Assembly (NCBI GenBank): GCA_005889535.1
Contig: VBHC01000127.1
Span: 1 to 36,093 of the forward strand
Length of the DNA: 36,093 bases
Source of the DNA: Chloroflexota bacterium
GTDB lineage: Bacteria; Chloroflexota; Dormibacteria; CF-121
Direction of reading: 5' to 3'
Position 1 is the first letter of the stretch, and the number at the start of each line of letters is the position of its first letter. Below the pieces are notes generated by a model. That model did not search any database and was not told the DNA's origin. It worked only from the letters and a program-made list of their open reading frames with translations. The position numbers were made by a program, and so were the translations under genes. Shown in pieces: positions 18,960 to 28,119 of the stretch.

Positions 18960-20705
18960 GTGCGTAATGCCGACATCGCGGCCATGCTCAACCGGGTCGC
19001 CGACCTGCTAGAGATCAAAGGAGAGAACTTTTTCAAGATCCGCGCCTACCGCGAGGCCGTCCGGCAGCTTGACAACCTGACCAGCGAGGTCGAGGAGCTG
19101 GTCAAGCAAGGACGGCTCAAGGAAATCCCGGGCATCGGTGAGGCGATGGAAAAGAAGATCGTCGAGTTTGTCACCACCGGACAGCTGGAGTTCCTGACTC
19201 GACTCGAGCGCGAGGTCCCGCCGGCACTTCTCGAGCTCACTCGCGTCCCGGGATTGGGACCGCGCACGGCCAAGGATATCTACGACGCGCTGGGCATCCT
19301 GAGTCTCGACGCGCTGGAGGAGGCGGCGCAAGCCCATCGGCTGCTCCTCGTGCGCGGCATCAAAGCCAGGACGGAGGAGAACATCCTCAAGGGCATTGCC
19401 ATGCTGAAGCGGACCGAAGGCCGCCGGTTCTTTCCTGAGGGCTGGATCCTGGCCGACTCCCTCCTGACCACCCTTCGGTCGATGCCGGGCGTGTTTCGCG
19501 CGGAAATCGCGGGAAGCGTCCGACGCGCTCGCGAAACCATCAGCGACCTCGACCTGCTCGTTGCCACGAGCGATCCGGATGCGACCTGCCGGGAGTTCGC
19601 ACACTTGCCGCAGGTCAATGAGGTGATCGCCCAGGGCGGCACCAAGACATCCATCCGAACCCGGTCGGGGATGGAGGTCGACTTGCGCGCGGTGAAGCCG
19701 GAAAGCTTCGGCGCCGCCTGGCAGTACTTCACTGGCTCCCAGGCCCACAACGTCCAGCTGCGCGGCCGCTCGGGGCGCATGGGCAAGCTCAAGATCAACG
19801 AGTACGGCGTCTTCAGAGAGGACGGCACAAAAATTGGCGGCGAGAACGAAGAGGAGGTCTACGCCGCCGTGGGCTGTGCATGGATTCCACCGGAGCTCCG
19901 GGAGGGGCGTGGCGAGATCGAGCTGGCGGCGCAAGGACCGCTGCCGCAGCTGGTCGAGCAGCGGGATCTTCGCGGCGATCTGCATACCCACAGCAACTGG
20001 AGTGACGGCCGCAACGAGATCGCCGTCATGGCGCGGGCTGCCATGGAGCGCGGCTATCGCTATCTGGTGATGACCGACCACACCCAGTCCCTGCTGATCG
20101 CCCAGGGGCTGACGCCGCAGCGCTTTTCGGAGCGGGCTGCGGCGATCGCGTCGGTCAACGCCAGCCCGGGCGTGGCGCGTGTGCTGAATGGCGCCGAGGT
20201 CGACATTCTGCCCGATGGCAGCCTCGATCTTCCGGACGAAAGCCTCGCCGAGCTCGAGGTGGTCGTCGCCTCGGTTCACACGGCGCTGGACCAGCCGAAA
20301 GATTTGATCACGCAACGGGTCCTGACGGCGTTACGATCGCCCCACGTGGACGTGCTGGCCCATCCCACCTCCCGCCGGCTGGACCGCCGCGGGGAGACGA
20401 GTCTCGATATCGATGCGGTGATCACCGAGGCGGTCAAGACCGGCACTGCCCTGGAGATCAACAGCAGCCCCTGGCGCCTCGACCTCAACGACACCTGGGC
20501 GCGCAAGGCGCGGGACGCCGGCGCCATCCTCGCGATCGACACCGACGCGCACTACCCCGCCGAATTCGACTCGGTCCGCTACGGATGCGCGATTGGCCGC
20601 CGCGCCGGCCTGACCCCTGATCGGGTGCTGAATACGGGCGATGCCGAGGCGGTGCTGGCGCACTGCCGAGCAAAAGCAGCAAGAGCTGTCGCGAATTTCC
20701 GTTGA
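18960..20705 (+). CDS. polX: PolX-type DNA polymerase/3'-5' exonuclease with PHP domain
   Basis: GTG start; MLNRVADLLEIKGENFFKIRAYREAVRQL; HhH IPGIGEAMEKKI; polymerase GSVRRARETISDLDLLV; PHP DLHTHSNWSDG. Confidence 0.95.
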   Translation: MRNADIAAMLNRVADLLEIKGENFFKIRAYREAVRQLDNLTSEVEELVKQGRLKEIPGIGEAMEKKIVEFVTTGQLEFLTRLEREVPPALLELTRVPGLGPRTAKDIYDALGILSLDALEEAAQAHRLLLVRGIKARTEENILKGIAMLKRTEGRRFFPEGWILADSLLTTLRSMPGVFRAEIAGSVRRARETISDLDLLVATSDPDATCREFAHLPQVNEVIAQGGTKTSIRTRSGMEVDLRAVKPESFGAAWQYFTGSQAHNVQLRGRSGRMGKLKINEYGVFREDGTKIGGENEEEVYAAVGCAWIPPELREGRGEIELAAQGPLPQLVEQRDLRGDLHTHSNWSDGRNEIAVMARAAMERGYRYLVMTDHTQSLLIAQGLTPQRFSERAAAIASVNASPGVARVLNGAEVDILPDGSLDLPDESLAELEVVVASVHTALDQPKDLITQRVLTALRSPHVDVLAHPTSRRLDRRGETSLDIDAVITEAVKTGTALEINSSPWRLDLNDTWARKARDAGAILAIDTDAHYPAEFDSVRYGCAIGRRAGLTPDRVLNTGDAEAVLAHCRAKAARAVANFR

Positions 20706-20720
20706 ATGTGTTAACGCCGG

Positions 20721-20726
20721 TATAAT
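20721..20726 (+). promoter_or_regulatory. Consensus -10 element TATAAT upstream of 20752 CDS
   Basis: TATAAT 26 nt before ATG; SD AGAAGGAGA. Confidence 0.45.
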
Positions 20727-20751
20727 CAAAAACAGAAGGAGATTCTGGCGA

Positions 20752-21270
20752 ATGCTTCAGGAGCTCGTCATCAAAGTGCCGGCTCCCTTTGCCGGTCGGG
20801 CTGATGTCGGGTTCTCGACCCGGTATCCCGCGCAACCCGCCCAGGCTCCCCTCAAGGATGTGCCCTTCATCATCGAGGGACCGTCCGGCCCCATGCGCCA
20901 GCTCCAATCGCGGCTGGAGCTCTTCCGCCAGAAGCGGAGTCTGATCCCGGACGCGCCGGAGGAAGCCTACAGCTGGACCGACCTGATTTCATTAAACGAC
21001 GAGCTGTTCATCCTCGCCTTCCGGGACGAAAGCCTGGCCGACCCGGCCGCCGATCGCGAGTCGGAGCAGCGATACATCGTCAACCTGGTCCGCCCGCTAG
21101 TCTTTCCCTTCCTGAAAGACTGCGTGCGAATCGGCGAGCTGGCCCTACGCGATCACATCCTGCTTGCCGTCCTCGATGACACGCGCGTGATGGCCGAGCT
21201 CGAACTCCAGCGGGCGCAGATCGTGCCCCGAAACGGCTCGATCGTGCTGGGCGAGGCGATCGCCGGCTAG
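20752..21270 (+). CDS. Conserved-looking hypothetical protein (172 aa)
   Basis: ATG with SD AGAAGGAGA; MLQELVIKVPAPFAGRADVGFSTRYPAQPAQAPLKDVPFIIEGPSGPMRQLQSRLELFRQKRSLIPDAPEE. Confidence 0.75.
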   Translation: MLQELVIKVPAPFAGRADVGFSTRYPAQPAQAPLKDVPFIIEGPSGPMRQLQSRLELFRQKRSLIPDAPEEAYSWTDLISLNDELFILAFRDESLADPAADRESEQRYIVNLVRPLVFPFLKDCVRIGELALRDHILLAVLDDTRVMAELELQRAQIVPRNGSIVLGEAIAG

Positions 21271-21281
21271 ACTCGCTCCGG

Positions 21282-21662
21282 CTAGGGCGAGGCGGACGGC
21301 TTTGGGCTGCCGCTCGGCGACGGGGAGGACGTCGGGCTTGGCGACGGGCATGGCGTCGGCGACGCGCTGGTCACCACCGTCCCGGAGGGGGTGGCAGAGC
21401 TTGCTGATGAGGACTTCGGCGTTGGAGTCGGCGTCGCGCGTGGGCTCGCGGTCGCGGAACCGGACGGCGTGCTGACTGTGGACACGCAGCTGGGGGTCGG
21501 CGTCGGTTGCAGCAGCGTCTGGTTGGGCGGGGTCGTCGTTTTGCCGCTCCCTTCCAGGATCAGCGCCGCCGGGACGACCAGCAGGCCGAGAATGACGGTG
21601 ACGACGAAGGCAAGCGCGCCCCATTCGTGGAGCCAGAAGGCCCGCGACGAGTTACGGATCAG
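21282..21662 (-). CDS. Single-TM protein with Pro/Ser/Thr-rich tail, probable CTG start
   Basis: Frame reads (CTG)IRNSSRAFWLHEWGALAFVVTVILGLLVVPAALILEGSGKTTTPPNQTLLQPTPTPSCVSTVSTPSGSATASPRATPTPTPK...; CTGA overlap with the upstream gene stop. Confidence 0.7.
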   Translation of the reverse strand: MIRNSSRAFWLHEWGALAFVVTVILGLLVVPAALILEGSGKTTTPPNQTLLQPTPTPSCVSTVSTPSGSATASPRATPTPTPKSSSASSATPSGTVVTSASPTPCPSPSPTSSPSPSGSPKPSASP

Positions 21663-21913
21663 GGCTCGTCGTCCGACTCGGGCTGGGGCTTGTTACGGGT
21701 GTTGAGAATGCGGACGAAGTCCTGCGCCCGCGCCAGCGCCTTCCACCGCTCCGGGAAGAAGTCTTGAGCCACCACCTGCTTCGATGGCAGCTGAAAGACG
21801 GTGACGCACCACTTGTTCAGTGTGTGTGACACCTCGACCTCGAAGTCGCCCTCGGTGTTCAAATACCGAACGACCCGGTCCTCGTCGGATCTGCGTCTCC
21901 CTGAAACTGCCAT
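21659..21913 (-). CDS. Small hypothetical protein (84 aa)
   Basis: MAVSGRRRSDEDRVVRYLNTEGDFEVEVSHTLNKWCVTVFQLPSKQVVAQDFFPERWKALARAQDFVRILNTRNK; upstream TATAAT on minus strand at 21961-21966. Confidence 0.7.
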   Translation of the reverse strand: MAVSGRRRSDEDRVVRYLNTEGDFEVEVSHTLNKWCVTVFQLPSKQVVAQDFFPERWKALARAQDFVRILNTRNKPQPESDDEP

Positions 21914-21990
21914 GTCTGGACCTGATTGCGGTATCGCTAAAGCCATTCAACGGACCCCTCATTATAGGCTCGGAACCACCCCCTCGACGC

Positions 21991-22006
21991 CGTCCGGGAC
22001 GGCTCC
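21991..22006 (-). terminator. Hairpin downstream of galU
   Basis: GCCGTCC/GGACGGC inverted repeat directly after the galU stop. Confidence 0.5.
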
Positions 22007-22885
22007 CTAGGCGGGCTTCGTGCCGTTCAGGCTCTTCAAGTAGCTCAGCAGCTCCTCGCGAAGCCCGGGACGCTCCAGGGCGAACGCGATTGAGGTCTTG
22101 AGGAAGCCGCTGACCGTTCCCACGTCGTGGTACGTGCCCTCGAATTCGAGCCCGAGGACCTTTTCCTGTTGGGCCATGCTGCGCAGGGCATCGGTGAGCT
22201 GGATCTCGCCACCGACGCCCTCGTGGGTCGTCTCCAGGATGCCAAAAATCGACGGCTTGAGCAGATAGCGCCCGAGAATGGCGAGGTTGGAAGGTGCCTT
22301 GCTCGGCTCGGGCTTCTCCACCATGTCGGTCACCTCATGGATCCGGCCATCGCTTTTTGCCACCTTGACCACGCCGTAGCGAGAAACCTGGTCCGGCTCG
22401 ACCCGCTGCAGGGCGAGCACCGACACCTGGTGCTGGGCATAGACGTCCATCATCTGTTTGATCACGGGCGTCTGTGACCGAATGATGTCGTCTGCCAGAA
22501 AGACCGCGAACGGCTCGTTGCCCACCACATCTTTCGCCATCAGCACAGCGTGGCCGAGGCCGAGCGGCTCCTTTTGATGGATGTAGGTGATGTCGACCAT
22601 GTCTGAGATCTTGCGCACCACTTGAAGCTCTCGGGTCTTGCCGCGATCCTTCAGGTAATGCTCGAGCTCGAAGGAGATGTCGAAATGGTCCACGATCGCG
22701 CGCTTGTCACGGCCGGTGACCACGATGATCTGGTCGATGCCGGCGGCAACCGCCTCCTCAACGCCGTACTGGATGATCGGTTTGTCGACCACCGGCAGCA
22801 TCTCTTTGGGTTGCGCCTTGGTCGCCGGCAGGAAACGCGTGCCCAGTCCGGCGGCCGGGAACACCGCTTTGCGGATCGCAGTCAC
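22007..22885 (-). CDS. galU: UTP--glucose-1-phosphate uridylyltransferase
   Basis: AVFPAAGLGTRFLPATKAQPKEMLPVVDKPIIQYGVEEAVAAGI. Confidence 0.96.
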   Translation of the reverse strand: MTAIRKAVFPAAGLGTRFLPATKAQPKEMLPVVDKPIIQYGVEEAVAAGIDQIIVVTGRDKRAIVDHFDISFELEHYLKDRGKTRELQVVRKISDMVDITYIHQKEPLGLGHAVLMAKDVVGNEPFAVFLADDIIRSQTPVIKQMMDVYAQHQVSVLALQRVEPDQVSRYGVVKVAKSDGRIHEVTDMVEKPEPSKAPSNLAILGRYLLKPSIFGILETTHEGVGGEIQLTDALRSMAQQEKVLGLEFEGTYHDVGTVSGFLKTSIAFALERPGLREELLSYLKSLNGTKPA

Positions 22886-22894
22886 GGATCTACT

Positions 22895-23047
22895 TTACTT
22901 TTTCTTCTTCTTCGCCCGGTCGCGAAGGGAGAGCTGGATCCGCTTGACCCCCGAATTGTCGACCACCATCTTCGGCGGCCTTGCCTTGCGCTCGCGGGCC
23001 CGGATGCGGGCGGCCTCCCGCGGAGATAATCCGTCGTCGATCGTCAT
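22895..23047 (-). CDS. Small basic protein (50 aa): MTIDDGLSPREAARIRARERKARPPKMVVDNSGVKRIQLSLRDRAKKKKK
   Basis: ATG overlapping the deacetylase stop (ATGA); high GC3; ends before galU; below track size cutoff. Confidence 0.6.
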   Translation of the reverse strand: MTIDDGLSPREAARIRARERKARPPKMVVDNSGVKRIQLSLRDRAKKKKK

Positions 23048-24018
23048 GTTCGCAATTCGGCCGCGGTCGGCGGGGGACCGCCGACGATGTGCGCATACGT
23101 GCTCAGAAGCATGCTCCCCCCGACGCGCACTCGGGACAATTCCATCAACTGGGCCGCCGAATGAATGGTGCCATAGAGGGTGGAGACCGCCGTCTCGAAG
23201 CCGAACCGCACCGCCAACGCCATCACCGAGGCATCGAAACTCCCGTAGGGATAGGCGAAATCCACCACCTGATGGCCGAGCAGTTTTTCCAGGATCAGCT
23301 GGCTTTGACGCATTTCCCAGCTCGCCCGAGCCGGCGAGATCGCCGCGAGCGCCACGTGATCGACGGTATGCGCGCCGATGTCGAAGCCGAGCCCATCTGC
23401 GGCGACGACCTGGCCGGGCGTCATGAAACCGGGCAAGCCCATCCGCCCGGTGACCACGAAGTCGGTCGCCGTGAAGCCGTCGCTGAGCATGACGGGAAGC
23501 GCGGCGGTAAAGAAGTCACTGTAGCCATCATCGAACGTCAGCACCACGGGCCGCGCCGGGAGGGCCGTGTGATTGCGGATTGCGACGACCGCCTGGTGAA
23601 GCGAGATGACGTGGAACGCATGGTCGGCCAGGTATTGCATCTGCGCGCGGAACATGGCCGGCGGCGTCGACAGGCCGAAGCCGACCCGATCGCGCGGGTT
23701 TGGGTTGATGCGGATGTAGTGGTAGAGAAGGATCGGCACATGGGTGGTCGGCCCCGAGACCGAGGGGGCGACTCCGGTGCCGAGCTCCCCAATCTCCGGT
23801 TGTCCCGTGCCTGGGGCCGACTGCGGCCCGGCGACCAGGCGCTCGGCGACCAGGCCTGGCACTTCATCCGCGGGGTCGGACGGGGCCTCCAGCACTAATG
23901 GCGGGGGACCGATTGGGACGCCGCCCGTGCGGCCGGTGCCCGGGATGGCCACGGCCATCAGCAACGGCAACAGGACGAGGGCGCGCCACCGGGCGCAAGT
24001 CGCGATCCACCGAGTCAT
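23044..24018 (-). CDS. Polysaccharide deacetylase (NodB homology) exported protein
   Basis: Signal sequence; ILLYHYI, VLTFDDGYSDFF, GAHTVDHVAL, FAYPYGSFD. Confidence 0.92.
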   Translation of the reverse strand: MTRWIATCARWRALVLLPLLMAVAIPGTGRTGGVPIGPPPLVLEAPSDPADEVPGLVAERLVAGPQSAPGTGQPEIGELGTGVAPSVSGPTTHVPILLYHYIRINPNPRDRVGFGLSTPPAMFRAQMQYLADHAFHVISLHQAVVAIRNHTALPARPVVLTFDDGYSDFFTAALPVMLSDGFTATDFVVTGRMGLPGFMTPGQVVAADGLGFDIGAHTVDHVALAAISPARASWEMRQSQLILEKLLGHQVVDFAYPYGSFDASVMALAVRFGFETAVSTLYGTIHSAAQLMELSRVRVGGSMLLSTYAHIVGGPPPTAAELRT

Positions 24019-24060
24019 CAGCTCGGGATGTAACGGGGAAACCGAGTGAGAGTTTCGCGC

Positions 24061-24453
24061 CTAGCGGACGGAGGCGATCGCCGGCTTGATAGCGCCGCGC
24101 TGACGCCACACGGCAAAGCCAACCACACCCAGCAACACCAGGGCGGCGCCGCCCACCACGGGGGTCCATTTTGGATCGAGGTTGCCCAGGCGGCGGTTCA
24201 TCTCCGACTCGAGCCGCACCCATCCGGCGGGGGCCGGGCTGGCCGGGATCCCAAGCGCCCTGATCGCGCGCCGCTGCAGCCTGTCCCGCCGGCCGGTCGC
24301 GACCGTCATCCGGGGAAAGCTGTCGTTCAGATAGGAGACGAGCGCCAGCGACCCGGGTGGGACTTCGCTGGCCGCCGCGCCGCCGGACTCGGCGAAGACG
24401 ACCCGGTCGATCGCCCTGGCCAGCGCATCGATATCTTCTGGCCGCGGATTCAT
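24061..24453 (-). CDS. Single-TM protein co-transcribed with sigma factor; putative anti-sigma factor
   Basis: ATGA overlap with the sigma gene; cytoplasmic N-terminus and one TM (WTPVVGGAALVLLGVVGFAVW). Confidence 0.6.
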   Translation of the reverse strand: MNPRPEDIDALARAIDRVVFAESGGAAASEVPPGSLALVSYLNDSFPRMTVATGRRDRLQRRAIRALGIPASPAPAGWVRLESEMNRRLGNLDPKWTPVVGGAALVLLGVVGFAVWRQRGAIKPAIASVR

Positions 24454-25010
24454 CGCCGCTTCTCCTGTTCCTGAAGCCGCCGGCGCAGGCCATGCACCGC
24501 CCGAAAGAGCAACAGCTTCACCGCGCCCTCGCTTCGACCCATGATCACGCCGATCTCCTTGTTCTTGAGGCGCCCCTCGAATTTGAGCAGCACCGCCTCT
24601 CGCTGGTCAAGCGGCAAGGTGCGCACAGCTCTGTGCAGCTCATCCCCCTGCTCCCGGCGGAGCCACAACCGTTCGGGATCGTTTTCGCCGCTGCCCGCGA
24701 TCGGGTCGGGGAGCTCGATCCAGGGCGGCCGGCGCCGCCGCTTGGACATCAGGTTCGACGCGACTTTGTACAACCATGCTGAATATGGGATCCCTCGCCA
24801 TTCAAAATCGTCGAGCCCCTCCAATGCGCGTTGGAAGGTCTCGCTCGCCAGATCCTCCGCCTCCTCGCGCCGGCCGGAGTGGTAATAGCAGTACGAGTAG
24901 ATCTGATCGAAGTATCGGTCGTACAGCGCCGCAAACGCCTTGCGGTCCCGCTTGGCGGCTTCGATCAGGCGCGCCTCGTCTTGCAGCTCCGCCGCCGAAC
25001 GCTCGGTCAC
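24450..25010 (-). CDS. ECF-type RNA polymerase sigma factor
   Basis: AFAALYDRYFDQIYSYCYYHSGRREEAEDLASETFQRAL (region 2) and LPLDQREAVLLKFEGRLKNKEIGVIMGRSEGAVKLLLFRAVHGLRR (region 4). Confidence 0.92.
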   Translation of the reverse strand: MTERSAAELQDEARLIEAAKRDRKAFAALYDRYFDQIYSYCYYHSGRREEAEDLASETFQRALEGLDDFEWRGIPYSAWLYKVASNLMSKRRRRPPWIELPDPIAGSGENDPERLWLRREQGDELHRAVRTLPLDQREAVLLKFEGRLKNKEIGVIMGRSEGAVKLLLFRAVHGLRRRLQEQEKRR

Positions 25011-25050
25011 GCCGATGACCTACTCATATATGTGCCTTCGGTGATGAAGG

Positions 25051-26238
25051 TTACGCGATCACCCCAAGTTCCCTGCCGCCCTGCTCGAAGGCTTCCAGCG
25101 CCCGATCGAGCTGCTGATCCGTGTGGACGCTGGTGACGATGGTCCGGATCCGAGCCCGGCCCTCCGGCACGGTCGGGTATCCGATCCCCTGGGCGAACAC
25201 CCCCAGGCTGAACAGCCGGTCGGACAGGTCCATCGCCACCGAGCCCTTGCCAACGATGACGGGCGTGATGGGAGTCTCACTGGCGCCCGTCTCGAACCCA
25301 ATGCGCTTGAGGCCGGCCTTGAACCGGGCCGTGTTCTTCCACAGCCTCTCGATCCGCTCCGGCTCGGCGAGCAGGACATCGATAGCGGCGATGCCCGCGG
25401 CAGCGACGCCGGGCGGGTGGGAGGTGCTGAAGAGGAAGGGTCGGGCGCGATGGATCAGGAAGTCGCGGACCGGCTGGGGCGCCGCCACGTACCCGCCCAG
25501 CACGCCAATCGCCTTCGAGAGCGTTCCCATCTGCAGGTCGACCCGGCCGTCGAGGGCGAAATGATTGACCGAGCCGCGACCGTTCTTTCCCAGCACGCCG
25601 CTGGCGTGGGCGTCGTCGACCATGACCAGGGCTTGGAACCCTTCGGCCCGCTCCACGATGCCGGCGAGCGGGGCGATGTCGCCGTCCATGCTGAAGACCC
25701 CGTCCGTCACCACTAGCTTCACGCGCTTGTCGCGATGCTTCTCGAGGTGGCGCTCGAGGTCATCCAGGTCGCGGTGCTTGAAGATCGAGCGCTCCGCCTT
25801 GGAGAGCCGGATCCCGTCGATGATCGAGGCATGATTCAGCTCGTCGCTGATGATGACGTCGCCCTCCTTGACCAGCGATTGCAGGACGCCGAGATTCGCG
25901 GTGAAGCCCGACTGGAAGACCAGCGACGCCTCGGTGTGCTTGAACTCGGCGAGCCGGCGCTCGAGCTCCTCGTGGATCGTCATGGTCCCGGCGATGGTGC
26001 GCACCGCCCCGGAACCGGCGCCCCATTCCTCGGTGGCCTTGACCATGGCGCTCTTCAGCCGAGGATGGGTTGTCAGACCAAGGTAGTTATTCGACGACAG
26101 GTTGAGCACGCGTTTGCCATCCACCACCACCTCGGTGTCCTGCGCCGATCCCAGCACCCGAAGCGGGCGAAACAGGCCGTCTTTTTTGAGCTGGTCGAGT
26201 TCGTCGACCAGGAACTGTGTCTTTTTCTCGGTGATCAT
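25051..26238 (-). CDS. kbl: Glycine C-acetyltransferase (2-amino-3-ketobutyrate CoA ligase)
   Basis: [44 protein letters not shown]; adjacent to tdh. Confidence 0.93.
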   Translation of the reverse strand: MITEKKTQFLVDELDQLKKDGLFRPLRVLGSAQDTEVVVDGKRVLNLSSNNYLGLTTHPRLKSAMVKATEEWGAGSGAVRTIAGTMTIHEELERRLAEFKHTEASLVFQSGFTANLGVLQSLVKEGDVIISDELNHASIIDGIRLSKAERSIFKHRDLDDLERHLEKHRDKRVKLVVTDGVFSMDGDIAPLAGIVERAEGFQALVMVDDAHASGVLGKNGRGSVNHFALDGRVDLQMGTLSKAIGVLGGYVAAPQPVRDFLIHRARPFLFSTSHPPGVAAAGIAAIDVLLAEPERIERLWKNTARFKAGLKRIGFETGASETPITPVIVGKGSVAMDLSDRLFSLGVFAQGIGYPTVPEGRARIRTIVTSVHTDQQLDRALEAFEQGGRELGVIA

Positions 26239-26247
26239 GGCATCCTC

Positions 26248-27291
26248 CTAGCCGCCGTTCGGCAGCAGTACGACTTTGCCCGCCCGGCCGCTCTTCATCT
26301 GGGCCATCGCCTCCTGGAAGTCGTCGAGCGGAAACCGGTGGGTGATCAGCGGCGACACGTCGACCTTCCCGGTGCTCAGGTAGCTCGAGGTGCGCTCCCA
26401 CGTGTCCCAGATGCGCCGGCCGAAGATGCCGTAGATCGTGATGCTTTTCGTGACAACGAGGTCATTCAGATCGAGCGTGACCGGCCGGTCGCCAATCCCG
26501 AGCAAGCTGATCCATCCTCCGTTGTGGAGGACCTGCAGCCCCTGCTCGACCGCCGTCGGATGGCCCGACATCTCGAGGACGACATCGACGCCAGCACCGC
26601 TGTTCGCCCGCCGAATGTCTTGCACCGTCGAATCGTCGGGCGGAAAGACGGCGGTCGCACCCATCCGCTCCGCCAGCGCCCGGCGATACGGATTCGGCTC
26701 CACTCCATAGACCGCGGCGGCGCCTTCGGCCCGGGCGATGCCGACGGCACAGAGGCCAATCGGCCCCAGTCCAAAAATCGCGACGGCATTGTCTTTCAGG
26801 GGGCCGGCGAGCGCGGCGTGGACCGCATTGCCGAAAGGCTCCTGCAAGGCGGCCACTTCCGGACTCAGGCCGGGCGCGTTGCGCCAGCAATTTTCGGCCG
26901 GCAGCAGGACGTAGCGGGCAAACGACCCATCGCGATCGACGCCCAGGACTCGGACGTTCTCACACAGGTGGTAGAGACCAGCCTGACACTGCCGGCAGGT
27001 GTGGTCGACGACGTGGGTTTCCGCTGCCACGAAGGTCCCTGGCTTCAGATCCCGCACCTCGGGCCCGACGGCGACGACCCGGCCGGACATCTCGTGCCCG
27101 AAAACCCGGGGTGGATGGATATGGCGGCGGGCCCAGTCGTTCCAATCGAAGATGTGGACGTCGGTCCCACAGATCGAGGACGCGGCCACCTCGATCAAGA
27201 CATCCTTGCCGCTCGGCTCGGGGATAGCGATCTGGTCGATCTCGGCGCCCGGGCCGGCAGCGGCCTTGACCACTGCCGTCATGGACGTCAT
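26248..27291 (-). CDS. tdh: L-threonine 3-dehydrogenase / zinc-type alcohol dehydrogenase
   Basis: MTSMTAVVKAAAGPGAEIDQIAIPEPSGKDVLIEVAASSICGTDVHIFDWNDWARRHIHPPRVFGHEMSGRVVAVG. Confidence 0.93.
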   Translation of the reverse strand: MTSMTAVVKAAAGPGAEIDQIAIPEPSGKDVLIEVAASSICGTDVHIFDWNDWARRHIHPPRVFGHEMSGRVVAVGPEVRDLKPGTFVAAETHVVDHTCRQCQAGLYHLCENVRVLGVDRDGSFARYVLLPAENCWRNAPGLSPEVAALQEPFGNAVHAALAGPLKDNAVAIFGLGPIGLCAVGIARAEGAAAVYGVEPNPYRRALAERMGATAVFPPDDSTVQDIRRANSGAGVDVVLEMSGHPTAVEQGLQVLHNGGWISLLGIGDRPVTLDLNDLVVTKSITIYGIFGRRIWDTWERTSSYLSTGKVDVSPLITHRFPLDDFQEAMAQMKSGRAGKVVLLPNGG

Positions 27292-27355
27292 GGCCTCCAT
27301 CTTAGCCTCGACCAAACCCGTATCCTGAAGATCGAAATTCGTCCAGGAGGGTGCA

Positions 27356-27583
27356 ATGCGAGCGTACGTCCTCATCAACGCGTCGGCGGGAAAAGCCATC
27401 GAGGTCGCCAGGTCGCTTCAGGGCGTGAAGGGCATCGAGCTCGCGGACGCGATCACCGGCGAGTATGACGTGATCGCCGCTGTCGAGGCCCCCGACGTGG
27501 CCGGCATCGGCTCGATCATCGTGGAGAAGATCCAGAAGATCGACGGTGTCTTCAAGACGGTCACCTGCCTGGCGGTTCGCTAG
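27356..27583 (+). CDS. Lrp/AsnC ligand-binding (RAM) domain protein
   Basis: MRAYVLINASAGKAIEVARSLQGVKGIELADAITGEYDVIAAVEAPDVAGIGSIIVEKIQKIDGVFKTVTCLAVR. Confidence 0.88.
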   Translation: MRAYVLINASAGKAIEVARSLQGVKGIELADAITGEYDVIAAVEAPDVAGIGSIIVEKIQKIDGVFKTVTCLAVR

Positions 27584-27987
27584 CGGAGCTGGCCGTAGGC
27601 GCGGTCGACCGAGAGCGACAGCAGCAGGCGCTGCTCCTTGAGCATCGCCGCGTCGTATTCGGCCCAGTCGGGATGATCGCCCCGCACTTTGCGGTAGTAG
27701 TGGCGTAGAGCTTCAGCTAGACCGTCGCCTTCGATGAACTCCACGGTGCCCTCCGCCACCAGGTATTCATAGCGATCGCGGCCCTGGACGTGGAGGCTGG
27801 CGCGTGGGTCACGGCGAAGGTTATGGGTCTTGGCCCGGGTCTGCGTCGCCGAGATTTTGATACGGCCATCGTCATCCAGGAAATAGAGGATGTTGGAGAG
27901 CTGCGGTCTCCCGTCGCGCTTGATGGTGACCAGGATTCCATCGTGCCGCACCTTGAGGAAGTGGCGGGCGCGATCGAGGTCGATCAT
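27580..27987 (-). CDS. PPOX-class F420/FMN-dependent flavoprotein
   Basis: MIDLDRARHFLKVRHDGILVTIKRDGRPQLSNILYFLDDDGRIKISATQTRAKTHNLRRDPRASLHV. Confidence 0.9.
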   Translation of the reverse strand: MIDLDRARHFLKVRHDGILVTIKRDGRPQLSNILYFLDDDGRIKISATQTRAKTHNLRRDPRASLHVQGRDRYEYLVAEGTVEFIEGDGLAEALRHYYRKVRGDHPDWAEYDAAMLKEQRLLLSLSVDRAYGQLR

Positions 27988-28000
27988 GCCCCACAAATGC

Positions 28001-28030
28001 TACAGCCGGCGCCCGACGGCACCGGCTGTA
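28001..28030. terminator. Terminator-like 9-bp perfect hairpin
   Basis: TACAGCCGG-(12 nt)-CCGGCTGTA between Lys-rich peptide gene and PPOX gene. Confidence 0.6.
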
Positions 28031-28053
28031 TTGAAGTCAGCTTAAAAGCTAAC

Positions 28054-28119
28054 CTACTTCTTCTTCGACGACTTCTTCGCGGCTTTCTTCTTTCCGCCTG
28101 CTTTCTTCTTTGCGGCCAT
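28054..28119 (-). CDS. 21-aa lysine-rich peptide MAAKKKAGGKKKAAKKSSKKK
   Basis: Minus-strand ATG preceded by AAGGAGGTGAG; terminated by TAG and followed by a hairpin terminator. Confidence 0.6.
   Translation of the reverse strand: MAAKKKAGGKKKAAKKSSKKK

Noticed and set aside
19008-20315. 435-aa minus-strand ORF
   Set aside because: Antisense shadow of polX
25735-27468. 577-aa plus-strand ORF
   Set aside because: Antisense to kbl and tdh; no recognisable domain
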